NCBI GenBank assembly: GCA_002633005.1 | Contig: NMRA01000435.1 | Span: 283,679 to 347,678, forward strand | Source of the DNA: Phoronis australis | Taxonomy: Eukaryota; Phoronida; Phoronidae | Direction of reading: 5' to 3' | DNA: 64,000 nt | In this document: one piece after another, positions 25,101 through 37,100 of the stretch | Layout: every line of letters begins with the position of its first letter | Position numbering within the stretch: position 1 is the stretch's first letter | The notes under the pieces: model-generated | Seen by the model: only the letters and a program-made list of their open reading frames with translations | Database searches by the model: none | Told to the model about the DNA's origin: nothing | Position numbers and translations under genes: made by a program

Positions 25101-28100
25101 TAATATGTTCTGTTTCAGGCTTACTTTTTGTTCCATGGTTTTGACTAAGTTGAATACAGACTCCTCCTGCTCTGGTAGCATGCAAAGCAGACGGATTAGT
25201 TGGGGCTGCAGCGCTGAAAATCAAAATATTAAAGGAATAAGCCTCTTTAAAACACCATGATTTGTTAATTTTATTTATGTAATAACAAATAGTATATATA
25301 AACTTTTAGGTTCTCTTTTCATGGAGCAAATTGACCATGTCAATGCACATTTACAATTTTATCAACTTTTATAATAGTCCGTGAAAATTCCAATTTACAT
25401 ACCTAGTTCCCTTATGATGTCTATGATGGCTTTATACACCTGAAATTTAGGAAGGACATTTTTACTAATTAGTCATGTATCAAATGGGTTTAGTATCCTT
25501 TTAAGCACCCTTCAACTGCCAAAAAAGCAGGTGATTCATTCACCTATCACTGACACAAAGCTCAAAGGAATTTTTCATGCGAAGTGCCTTACAAAACTAA
25601 ACCCCAGATCGTGAGCCTAAATATACCAACTATTCAAGACTGGTAAACACCGATCCTGGCATTTCAGTTCAAGAGCTTATATTTAAATGCTCATACTCCA
25701 CTTTAAAAAACTCATCCCCTGATTTTTTACATTTTCAAGTAATACATTCTGGCTTGCACAGATATGTACATATCTTAAAGAAAAATCGTTCTAATTAAAC
25801 CTAATTGACAAATACTGCTTCAGAAAGTTAGTGAAAATCCAATCTGCAATTTCTCCCGGACATTTGCAATAATATTACAGTTACGTTAAAAACTATACAA
25901 TAACTGCAGCTCAAACAAAGTTTATTCTAGTGTTATGATTAAACGAAATTGGAGAGAATGAATAGCAACAGACTCACCGACATGTGTCTGCAGATTTCAA
26001 GAAATGAGTCAGCTTTCATGTATTGCTGAAGACAAACAAAAATAATAAGATGAAGTCAGTACACTGATATACGACAGAGATACACAGTTAAAGTACAGGG
26101 GAAACAATCTTCCACATTCAACTCCCAGTTCTCAGTGACAATATTGTGCCTGACGAACACAATTCTTTTCGCACTAAGCTGCATTTCTTCTCTCGCGTAC
26201 TTCAATTTTGTGCTTAGGGTCAAATTTCTGTACCCATGAACCTTAGACAGAGTTCTAGGATAAGTGCATTGGATACGACAGCAGTTTGTGAGACAGTTTG
26301 TTTGCCGTGACAAAGATTTTCAAACTGTTTTGAGGAAGTCTTGTACTCATTTGAAGCCAGAGTAATTAAGGTATGGCACAGTTCACTTTAATTGTCTTCA
26401 TACTGAATTGTACTTACCTCAATGAATGGAATGAGTGATGATCCCTCCAGTATGGTAAACATGTCCTCCACGGGATCTACCACTTCTAAAGGGGTGTTTG
26501 TTGGCCCACTGGCATTTCTAGGCTTTAACTGTGGTGCATGGTTGGCATATAGGATTTTCAGTTCGTGTAAAATTTTGTATAGAACAGTTTCAACCTGAAA
26601 CAAGAACAACGTGAGTATGACAGTGGTTGTGTATTTCAAACTCAATCTATGCAATATTCACAAGTCTGACTTGGCGATTAAAAAAATTTCACCATGCAAA
26701 CTCACGTCAAAACTAGTTACAGATAAAGATTCTCCAATCTAAAATGAAAAGGGCTTTCTTCCACTTTTCAAAGGCTTAATATAACGGTCGAAATACCAAA
26801 CTGTCATGTGAACACAGATGAAAGTCTGAAAGATTAGTCTTCCTAGACACTCAGATGTCACAACTGAGGGACTGATAAGTTGAAAAACGAAAAAGTGAGG
26901 CATCAGCAGAACACGGAAAATTGCACGACTTCAAACTACGACGACGATTATTCTTCGCCAATTTAGTGCACAGTAAAATATATATCAATAAAATGATGAA
27001 TATAAAAAAAATAATTAGTTTGTTGGTAGCTGTCATTGTACTGTGCATATGTCGTCAAACAAAATTCACCAGTCTCCATTATTTGAAGCAAGCAGCCTTT
27101 TGGAAAATTTAAAAATGAAAATTTTTGCGATTATTTTTGTCTCCATAACAGCAAGTAGCAGCATATGTTAATAAAAACAATGACGGATTTAAACCAGCTT
27201 GACATGTTTCATCGTTTATTAAAACACCATCATCAGAAGAAAAAACAGTGGCCACCTTGCAAGGCACAACAACAAGGTGGCCTCCGTCTTTTCTTCTGAG
27301 GATGGTGCTTAAATAAATGCCGAAACAGGTCAAATCCGTTTAAATCCGTCATTGTTTTTATTACTTATTTTTGTGCTAATAAGTAAAAAATATTGTATCT
27401 AGTGCTTGCAAATCAAAGTCTATCCACACAACATTATAGTTAGGGGAATACAAAGAGCAGGATATGACGGATGAAAGCAGTGCAAAGAAGCTTTAACAAT
27501 TTTGTGCGTCCAAAAGTGCCCATAAACTGTGCACTGTACAGCCGTCACAACAAAATACTGACACTATCATAAAAACGTGACTTTAAATTTAAAGCCACAA
27601 ATCAGCAATATTTTGTCAGTGAACTCATTACCTGATTGTCCTTTTCCTTCTGAGCCGCAAGGTATGCCTTGACGTCCCACCCTGATCGTTTCTCATGGCC
27701 ATAGCCGGTACCCGGGGCCCAGTATTCATGATTCCGTGGGTCGTCACCCTCGCCCGATGGTCTGTTGACTACGGCAGGAGCCTGCCGCACCTCGGACGGG
27801 TCGAGATGGAACTGCAGATTGACCCGTGGGTTGACCTCGCTGACCTGTCAACAAGGCACTTATTCTATACATAACTGCCATTCACGATAAATGTTTGACA
27901 AAACAACAAAAAATACAATTTCCAAACTATTGAAAGTATGAATTTGGACTAAAGGAAACAGAAACAATAACTAGGCATTCCCTATCATGACGGCCACTAT
28001 GTTTGGCACATAATCTCTAACCTTCACATTAAAATTATTATTTTGCAAGTGAAAACCTGCACGATTAAAAAAATTCTGTGAGTTTAAATTTCAATCATAA

Positions 28101-31100
28101 GACGCCATGATACATGAAAAATAAAAATTTCAATTTCAAAACACGTTAAACTAAAAAACGTCATTAGCAACTCAGCTCGTGATGTTGCTATGCAGTCGGA
28201 ACAGTCGACTTTCCCCCAACAGACAACGGATTTTTCAACTTGGCTGATTTTGCTTCAAGAACACTGACAACTTTAAAGTTAATTTCGACCGATTTTAAAC
28301 GAGAAATAAATACTCAAGATTAATTATATTTTAAAACCCTACGTAGAATGCAGACAAATCCATAACAGTTAGCAGCTCTCTTATCGTGATGGGAAATTCC
28401 AAGATTACTTTTGGTGTCACCTGTATCAATAATATATTCACTTAGTTCACAAAAATTATCCGAAAACCATGACTGGAAACAAGAATGAACAACAAAAACA
28501 TAGTATGTACTAATCGCTTACCAAAGAGAGTCGAAGAAGATGGTGTTCAATTTCGACATAAGAACCAGCTGGGTATCGCTTTGGGTCGTTACGTTCACTC
28601 GAGACTTCCAACCTGGAAAAAGGGAACAAATAATAAAAACAAAACTACTAGTGAGTGATAGACTAAATCAGAGAGACTTCTATCAATGTATGACGTGAAG
28701 GATCTGGAAAGTACCACAGACGCAAGCTGTACTTCCACGGATGTCGACCAATTACAAACTATGAACGTGTTGTTTTATGACTGCTGTACAAAATAAATTG
28801 CGCAAACAATGTAGCAGAATTCAGTAATCTTCATTTTTGAGAAGTTAGACAAAATTAATGAGGCAATTCTTCACCTATATAGGGCATAATATGGAGGACG
28901 CATGAAATTTTATTTTCTCAAATTTCTCATACAAAAACAAAGATTTACAAAACATTAAAATTCAATAAGTTAAAATTAACAAAATCATTTGCAGCAAGGT
29001 AGTCAGCTTTTGGAAAATTGAAAATGACAATTTTGACAATTATTTTCGTGTAAAATAATACCGTATCCTTTTTTCAACTATTTGTAAAATTATAACAGAA
29101 TTCTGTTTAGTTACAAGACAACAACAACTGCTGACTGCCGGACTGTAAGTAAACTATGCTGGTTTACTCTTAGTTAAGTGCCAGTCTGAGAACGTGTGTG
29201 TGCTTGGTATCTAAGTAAAAAACCCTACCTCGCCCACTGCTGAAGAAATACTTTGATGTCGTGCAAGACACCTTTCATGTCCTTGGCAGGGTTCCAATAG
29301 GACAACTTAAGGATCTCCATGTTAGTGACTCTTTGCATCATGGACCCCTGCAGAGACCAATCAATCAACATATCTGTCAATCAGTGTTCAACACTCATGC
29401 AAAGTAAAAACTGGTGAGCAAAAACAACCAATTTTTTATGGATCTTAACCACTTTCTAAAACCGCTCTGAGGTGGTGGTGTTACAACCAAAACGTCGTGA
29501 CAGTGTAAATAGACAAGAAGTCGGTGTAAATAGACCAAGAGATTTTAATAATAGATGGACCTTAACAGTCCTTGGCTTCCAGATTCACCCATCATTGCTC
29601 TCCCTAGGTCCATACAACCTGATATTGCCCTCGGGATCAGTCCGCATTTCTATAACATTGATTATGTTTCAGTGCAATATGAAAGAAAATTCAAAGCAGC
29701 CAATAATGAAGTATCAGTCTATTTAGAGGAGTTTTCACAATATTGCTGGGGACCTAAAATGCAACATAAATGTGCGAGACAATAAATAAATAGAAAGTTG
29801 CAAACCTGTAACCTTGGTCTTATGACTTTGACCAGCGGAGGATAAAATGGATAAAGGTCTATGGTGAAGTCCTGGAATTGACATGTATACAGTTTTGATG
29901 ACTTTGGTGACTTACATGATGACTGTGGGGAAAGGCCGCCTACTTTAAAACACAAAATCCAATTTATGATACAGTGGGAAAATGTCTTGGGTGAATAATT
30001 CTTTCATGACTCAGGGGAGATAATGATGATGCATCAGTGTCTGACAGAAACGCCTTTTGACAACTCATCAAAACAGGGTTCAATGTCCTTTTAAATTTGA
30101 AGAAAGTGAATTGACGGTGCTCGTATTGTATACAGCGTTAAGAGACCCTCCTAACTAAACAAGCGTTCATCATAGCGTAATCAAGTTGTTACCCGCCTCC
30201 TATAACTGCATACACTGCCGCTGTAACACAACGGAATTATAAATTTCTTGGGTAAAGATAAGCCAAATGCATAATCTTCATAATACTTTTATTTCAATTG
30301 CAAATGATCACACTATTTTATTAAAATAGTCCCAAATTTTTAAATGAGAAAATTTCAAATCAAATACAAACTTTCTTACAGTGCATGTGTGATGTAGCTT
30401 CAAAATTTCTCATTACAACCTTGAAAATGAGGTCAAGGTTACCCAAATGCAGTAGATACAGGAGTTGCTACACGTTTAACTCAGTACAAAACAAGAACAC
30501 AATCCACAACTTCTTCATTGAGATTATGCTTTTGTCTTCTGAATTATGATAAAAGTCAGCAATTTGATTATGAATAGCCGAAAGTTGATTTTTTGAGTTT
30601 TGCTTTTCTCGAAAAGTTTCCTCTTCTGTCAAGTTGAGCAGGCTACGAGTTTATGTCTTAAGACTTCGAGACTTTGTGCGCAGACTTTCTGATTTCAGCC
30701 TTAGCCTGTTTTCATGAAACATACTAAGCCATATGTAGAATGATTTTTAGCTAACAGTCAAAACACAAAAACCAATAGGAACATTGAGAAATGGTGTCCT
30801 GGGTGTAATTAACTGACACAGAATGAAAGTACCAAAAGTCAATGACGGGTTCAACACAATGACCTATTTACAACATTTTATCAACTATTCCTGGTGCATT
30901 TAGAACCAGAATATGTCCTACCAATTGAAGCTCAATGTAACTGTAACCAAACTTCTCATTTATCTCAATGAGGTCTCTGTGCAGATCACTTTCTTCTTCA
31001 AACTGATAAAGTCTCACACTCCACTGGTATATATTATTGTCTATGGGTTCTGCTGAGAATCCAAAATCCTGAAAAATTCACCCAGGCTCATTGCATAAAA

Positions 31101-34100
31101 TAAGTAATGCTACATGTGAACACAAATATTTTTTTAAGTCTGGTCTTCACGCCACCTATTGGTGGCCTACTGAACATGAGTCTGAAAAGATTGCTGCACC
31201 TGACTGGGACTCGAGCCCAGGACCTTCTGCTAACCGTGCAGACGCTCTAGCCACTGAGCCATCGGGACCACTGGTCAAACACAGAAATCCAATGAGATTT
31301 AGCAGTGGCATCCCGCCCATGAAGACCAGATGTATATTTCCATGCTGGTTTAAGATTTACAAAATTATATACCTACTAGTGAACATTGGGAAATCACAAT
31401 GGTTGGACATGAAACAAACTGAAGCCAAAACTACAAACAGTAACTTTAAAATCCTGAAGATGAAAATATAAAAAAGGCTTAAAATTCAAGCTATTGTAAG
31501 CCAGTGAGCATTGGCAATATGATTTGGCTGAAGACAAAAACTAACTTTTGTGGCAATCAGTAAGGTAATATCCAGTCAAATTATTATTTGATTGACACAT
31601 TGCATTTTTAACTTTCCCGACATCAATAAATAAAATCAATAAATAGAGATTAAAAGATTCAAAACATTTTGTTGTGACGAGTGTGCATGCTTGATATTCC
31701 AACTCACAAGCATATTGTTTCAGTAAATGACATTACTGAGGTGGTGACTTTAAACAACGCCTAAATCCACATCTCATCCTTGGCTTAGAACAGTCAACAC
31801 GATTATCACTAATATTATTATTACTATTATTATTACTAATATCTATTCTGTACTTATGTTGTTTTCCAAACTTAATGTGAAAATATAACATTTCTGGGTC
31901 ACACATATGCCATCGTAACTCACAATTTAGAAACAAACCTCATCGCTCTCCATAATTCGTACAAGATCATTGGTCAGTATGCCCGAGGCTGCGTCGCTTG
32001 TAAATATCTGTTTTGCCTGTTTCTTCTCTTGCCCTGATACTGCGGTCAAATGTTATGTAAATACTAATTATGGGAATCTGGCAGATCTTCAAAATCAATT
32101 ACCAGCAGTGTTCAGCAGTCAACCACTAATTATAATTGATGAGATTTGAAGAGAGTGTATTGAAGGTTGCGTTGTGTTATTTTCAGACGTCAGAGCCTTA
32201 GATTAGCATGTTGATCATAAGTTATTTTTGATATTTTACAACAATCGACTACTTTTCAGTAATAAATCATCAACAGCCATTTTTCGACAATAAATCACAA
32301 ATTAATGCGATACTTCTCTTTATCAGCAGCCGCATGGTTAAAACTCTCGAAAACTAGAATGGGCCTGTCTTCAATTGAACTCTTCTCTTTAGCGGAGGTA
32401 AAAATGCATTGCACGGCTGACCTACTTTTCAAACAGTCAAGCACTCTTCATCTGATTAAAAGGGGAAGAACAATACTTTGTGCATCCGGCATTGATATTG
32501 GTCTTTTTTGGATTTTGTTGAAGTCCTCACGTAACGTGTGTGTGTGAGGAAGCTGGATAAGTGCTTGGCACTTGTGTTGCATTGTAGGTAAATACCTCAG
32601 AATGAGAGTGGTGGTCTCATTTCAGGACAGGCCTATTATCTCCATGGCTGTGATCACTAATTCTAGTATCAAAGTGCTTACGGTAGATACCAACTAACAT
32701 AGAAAGTGTATTAAGTATTTATATGCACCAGAAAAACCAAGCATTTCCGTCAACGAACAAACTCAGATAGGTAACATGGTATTTAAAATTAAGTCCAAAT
32801 GCAGAGAAAAACAACAAGTGGGGAAGCGAAGGAAAACATTTTTCATTGATTTTTGATTCCTGAAGAGCTAAGGCTACTTGAAGACTATCTTTGAGAACAT
32901 GTTTTTTCAGCAACAAGCTTAAAGTTTCTTGTCAGAACCCTGTCATTGCTCAACAAAACAGAATTCACAAGCAGCCACAAAAATATGTTCACGTCATTCT
33001 TACATATCCATGGTTCGCAACATTAATACCTTGGATGGCTCCGAACTCGGCACATGTCACGCAAGTCTGTTTCATCTGCTGGCGAATCTCAGCTTCTTTT
33101 TGTACCCATAATTTCTAGGAGAACCAGCAATAAATACAATAAATACAAGTTACAACCAAAGATAAATACAACTTATAATCGAGTGATACCTTTTCAGATA
33201 ATACTAGCCCAGCATGTGTGCTAACAAGAGACCACACTGTTAATGTTCCTTTCCAGATGAAATCGTTTCTGAGAAGTGTTTTGATCTGTTCGAGAATGCA
33301 TTCTGGGAAATAAGCTATATCTAAGGTCATAACATTGTGGGTTTGTGCTTCAACTTTTTCACTGCCACGTGCACCTGTCACACATTTACCCAGTCACTGC
33401 CAAACATGCCGACCAGCCAGTTGGGTACTTTCCACTCTTGACCTTGACCTAATTCATACAAGGTCAATTCTGCAGTGTATAAAGTCAACTCAAAGCACTA
33501 TCATTAATACATACTCCTTTGAAAGGTCAGAACATAGAATCTTTACATCTTCATAGCATATCTCATGCTGTGTAAATAAGAGGTGAAAGGGTTTCTTGGT
33601 TAATTTCGCACACCAGTGGAGTATAAGTCTGTATATCCAGAATACTCCGTAACCACACACCCCCCCCCCATTGGGAATATATACTCAATTGATTTTGTGC
33701 GAATTACGTGAGAATTTGTAAGTAAAAAGAACATTGAAAAGGAATGTTCAAATTACCAGCAGGACATGGCGTGAAATTTGTGGAAAGCAAGCAAGTGATG
33801 TGTCCTACCTTCCTCCTAGCAATCTTAAGTTCCCAGTCTGTTGTGAACGCACTATCATCGTCCGACATGGCCACCATCTGAAAAGTTAATTTGATCACCA
33901 GGTCAAATTTGTCAAAAGATCACGAGTCATTCCAAGGTAGATGTAGAGCAGTATCAGACAGCCGCTTCAGCAAAATGTAAGCTTTCAAGAAACATAAAGG
34001 TTAAGGAAACAAATCACTGAAGACATCGTTGTTTCGCAAAGTATACTGGTTTCACTATATAATTTACATATTTCTAACATATCATGGAAATCTTGTTTTA

Positions 34101-37100
34101 TCGTTTCTTCCATAATCAAAGATACAGAGCACCCAAATAATGCTAATTTGTGTCTAAGATAAGTACCGTGCATTTTTTAATAATGTAACATTTTAATTTA
34201 TATAGTGATCATCATAACAAACCTCTGTGTCATCTTCTTCCTCGACATCCTCGTCACTCATGTCAACTTCTTGTTCATCATCTGAACTTTTACAAGCAGA
34301 CGAACTGCTGTGTAAGGAGGCTCCCCTAAAATATTTGGTTATTTCACAATTAGAAAATGAAATCTAAAAATATCATAACATTGCAAGACAGAGACCTTCA
34401 TATCTGTAACCAAGTATCTTTATTTAAAACTAGAATAAGAAAATTGAACAACAAAAGAATGCACTAAACAGACAGGTTGTAATGCTGTTTCTGTTGCATT
34501 TGACGACATGACAACCTTGTCTTTTTGCGTGAAGGCGAGAGATAAAGAGCCATGGCAATAGTCTTATGCTCCTGCGTGTTCATTCAGCATGCCTCCAGTA
34601 ACTCGTAAGAAGACATAATGAGAACTCTTGTTGGGTAACATAACTGACAGAGAGTATTCTGGGTGTTTATGAACCAATTCCTTCCATAATTTTAATTCCT
34701 TGGAAGCCCTCTAATCAATGTCAGAGTCGGCCATTTTGTTAGTTTGTGCCAGTAGTGATTGACTTTGTCGGTTCTACCCGGTCAACCAGCAAAGGAATTC
34801 CATTGGTTTAAAAGCTGTAAGTCGTAACCGAGAACCAGTGGGATGTCTCAGCTGGCTGACCCAACATAACAGGCTTACTTGTGACACTTGAATTAGACCT
34901 TGCATAATACTACCATGATCTCGTATGATGTCGCCAAACTCACAAAAGCAGAAGCCCCACTGGCTGTGCAGCTCTCTTACAAAGAAGGTAAGAAAGTTGA
35001 CACACGGCAAAAAGAAAATGAAACAGAATAAGGCAAAAACTATATTTAAGTCGAGAAATGACTCACTTGTCCAAAAGTTGCTTGAATGAACACCTTTCTG
35101 TCAGGCTGAGCAGGTACTACAACAAAAAACCGACAAAATGCTAAGAAAGTAATCCACAAAAATTAGTCATTTAATCGTTATATAGCTTGTAGAATTGAAA
35201 AGTCAAAACTATGCAAAAAGAATTTAATTCCTGGAGAAACATTCAACAGTAGTTCTGTTAAAAATGTAGTGTTCTAACCATAAGGGCATCAATATTATAT
35301 GAGTCCTTTAGCTCACATCTGACAACACCATCAACAGAATACTTTTGTGTGACTGACACAGACACTGATAATGTCCAGCATATTATGGACAAACTAAAGC
35401 AACTTGACCTAAATAGGACAAAGGTGACAGTTTGACACACTCAAGAGTGCTGAATTCTCAGAACAATGACCAACACTGAACCCAACATAATAACCGGACA
35501 AGTAATGACATTGCAATTACCTTAATCACCTCCAACTGGTGGACACTAAATGCATGGTTGTCTGTTAATTAACACTAATGACCAACAATGCCTGCTATTC
35601 ACTACTTGCAGAAATTCTCCATAATGCTAGAAAACGACATGGTGTGACTAAACGACCAGTGGTTCTACACGTTTGGAACGCGCATGCTTTCACGTTTGCA
35701 TTGTCAAAACTAATGCTAAAAACGAGGCATTGCAATCTAAACGACAATGCACAACAATCATTTTTGCAATGCCACCAAAGAGTGCACGTGAATACTACAA
35801 TAGTCTAAAACCTAGGACTGTGAGACAATCCCGAGGTACAATAATACATCCACATTTATTGTGTTCAGTGATTGCTCAGTTCTTTGTCAAGAGTAATTAT
35901 TCCTCATGACAATTGGCTTAAGACAGATGAGAATAGCCAACAATATTTCTTTGGCAGTGCACAAACATAAAAACAGGCTCGTCCTATGATGGGTGAAGAA
36001 ACTATTCCAACAAAAATATGAATACACAGTGTTTTATAGACCACAAGCCTGCATTCACTTACACAAATCACCTGATTATGCTTGGTGACATGGTATATTA
36101 TAGACCACAAACCTGCATTCACTTACACAAATCACCTGATTATGACTCAACCTGGAGCTTCTCATGGACAAAGCCTGCCCACTTTTTTCAGGTTATTTTA
36201 AAGACTTAGTGTTACAGTTAACAAGATGTTCTTACCTCATTCAATGCATTACACCAGAGAGCCATGACAGGAGTTGTCTCCACATAGAAGCAGTCTGTGT
36301 GCAAGGGATATCCTAAGGGAGACAATCTGGCACTAGAGCAACTTTGCAGCACCACTCAACCTGCGCTTTCTGTCAAAGCCGACTTTTGATTTAGGCCACA
36401 TAGCTTTATAAAATTGGGTTAATATTTTTTCCCCGATTAGAAATAATTTCTGGTCTTAACAAGCACTGACAGATGGTTGTTACATCAAACAAAGCCTGTT
36501 AAGCTGTATGTCACATCAGGTTAGGGAAATATGGCCGTCAGGGGAATTCTGGATGATTTATTACGACCAATTTCAAACTGTAACTACCTGTGAAGAAAGT
36601 CAGTGTTTGTAACACCAGGCCCAGTTGCATAAAAGTTATACGATGTACAGCAACAATGACGTCGCATTATCACGTGCATTATCACGTGCATTGTCACGCG
36701 TCACGTTGTCATTGTTGAACAATGCACCTGACGTCATTTAACAATCAAACTTATCCAGCACATGATTTTGAAGCTTTATGCAGCCCAGCCCAGAATAGTA
36801 TCTACAGCAGCTTCAAGACTATACAGCACGCTGTGACAATACAGCACGCTGTGACAATACAGCACGCTGTGACAATACAGCACGCTGTGACAATACAGCA
36901 CGCTGTGACAATACAGTACGCTGTGACAATACAGCACGTTGACTACTTTAATTAATGTTATTCGCTGCATGTTTAAAGCTGTCCTTCCTTGCAACTGTCT
37001 ACTTGAACATGAAATTAAGTAATAACTTGACTGAGCCAATCACACAGGGCCTGAAGTCTCCTCGTCACGATAACATGTATTCAGAAAGTAACTGTGGACT

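Noticed and set aside
31190-31280. Functional tRNA genes at the A/B-box sites (also near 5.2, 19.3, 43.4 and 50.9 kb)
   Set aside because: The 5' and 3' ends do not pair into an acceptor stem and the sites share SINE tails.
36722-37039. Open frames with repeated TIQHAV / LYCHSV peptides on both strands
   Set aside because: They are produced by the 18-bp minisatellite, whose length is a multiple of three.
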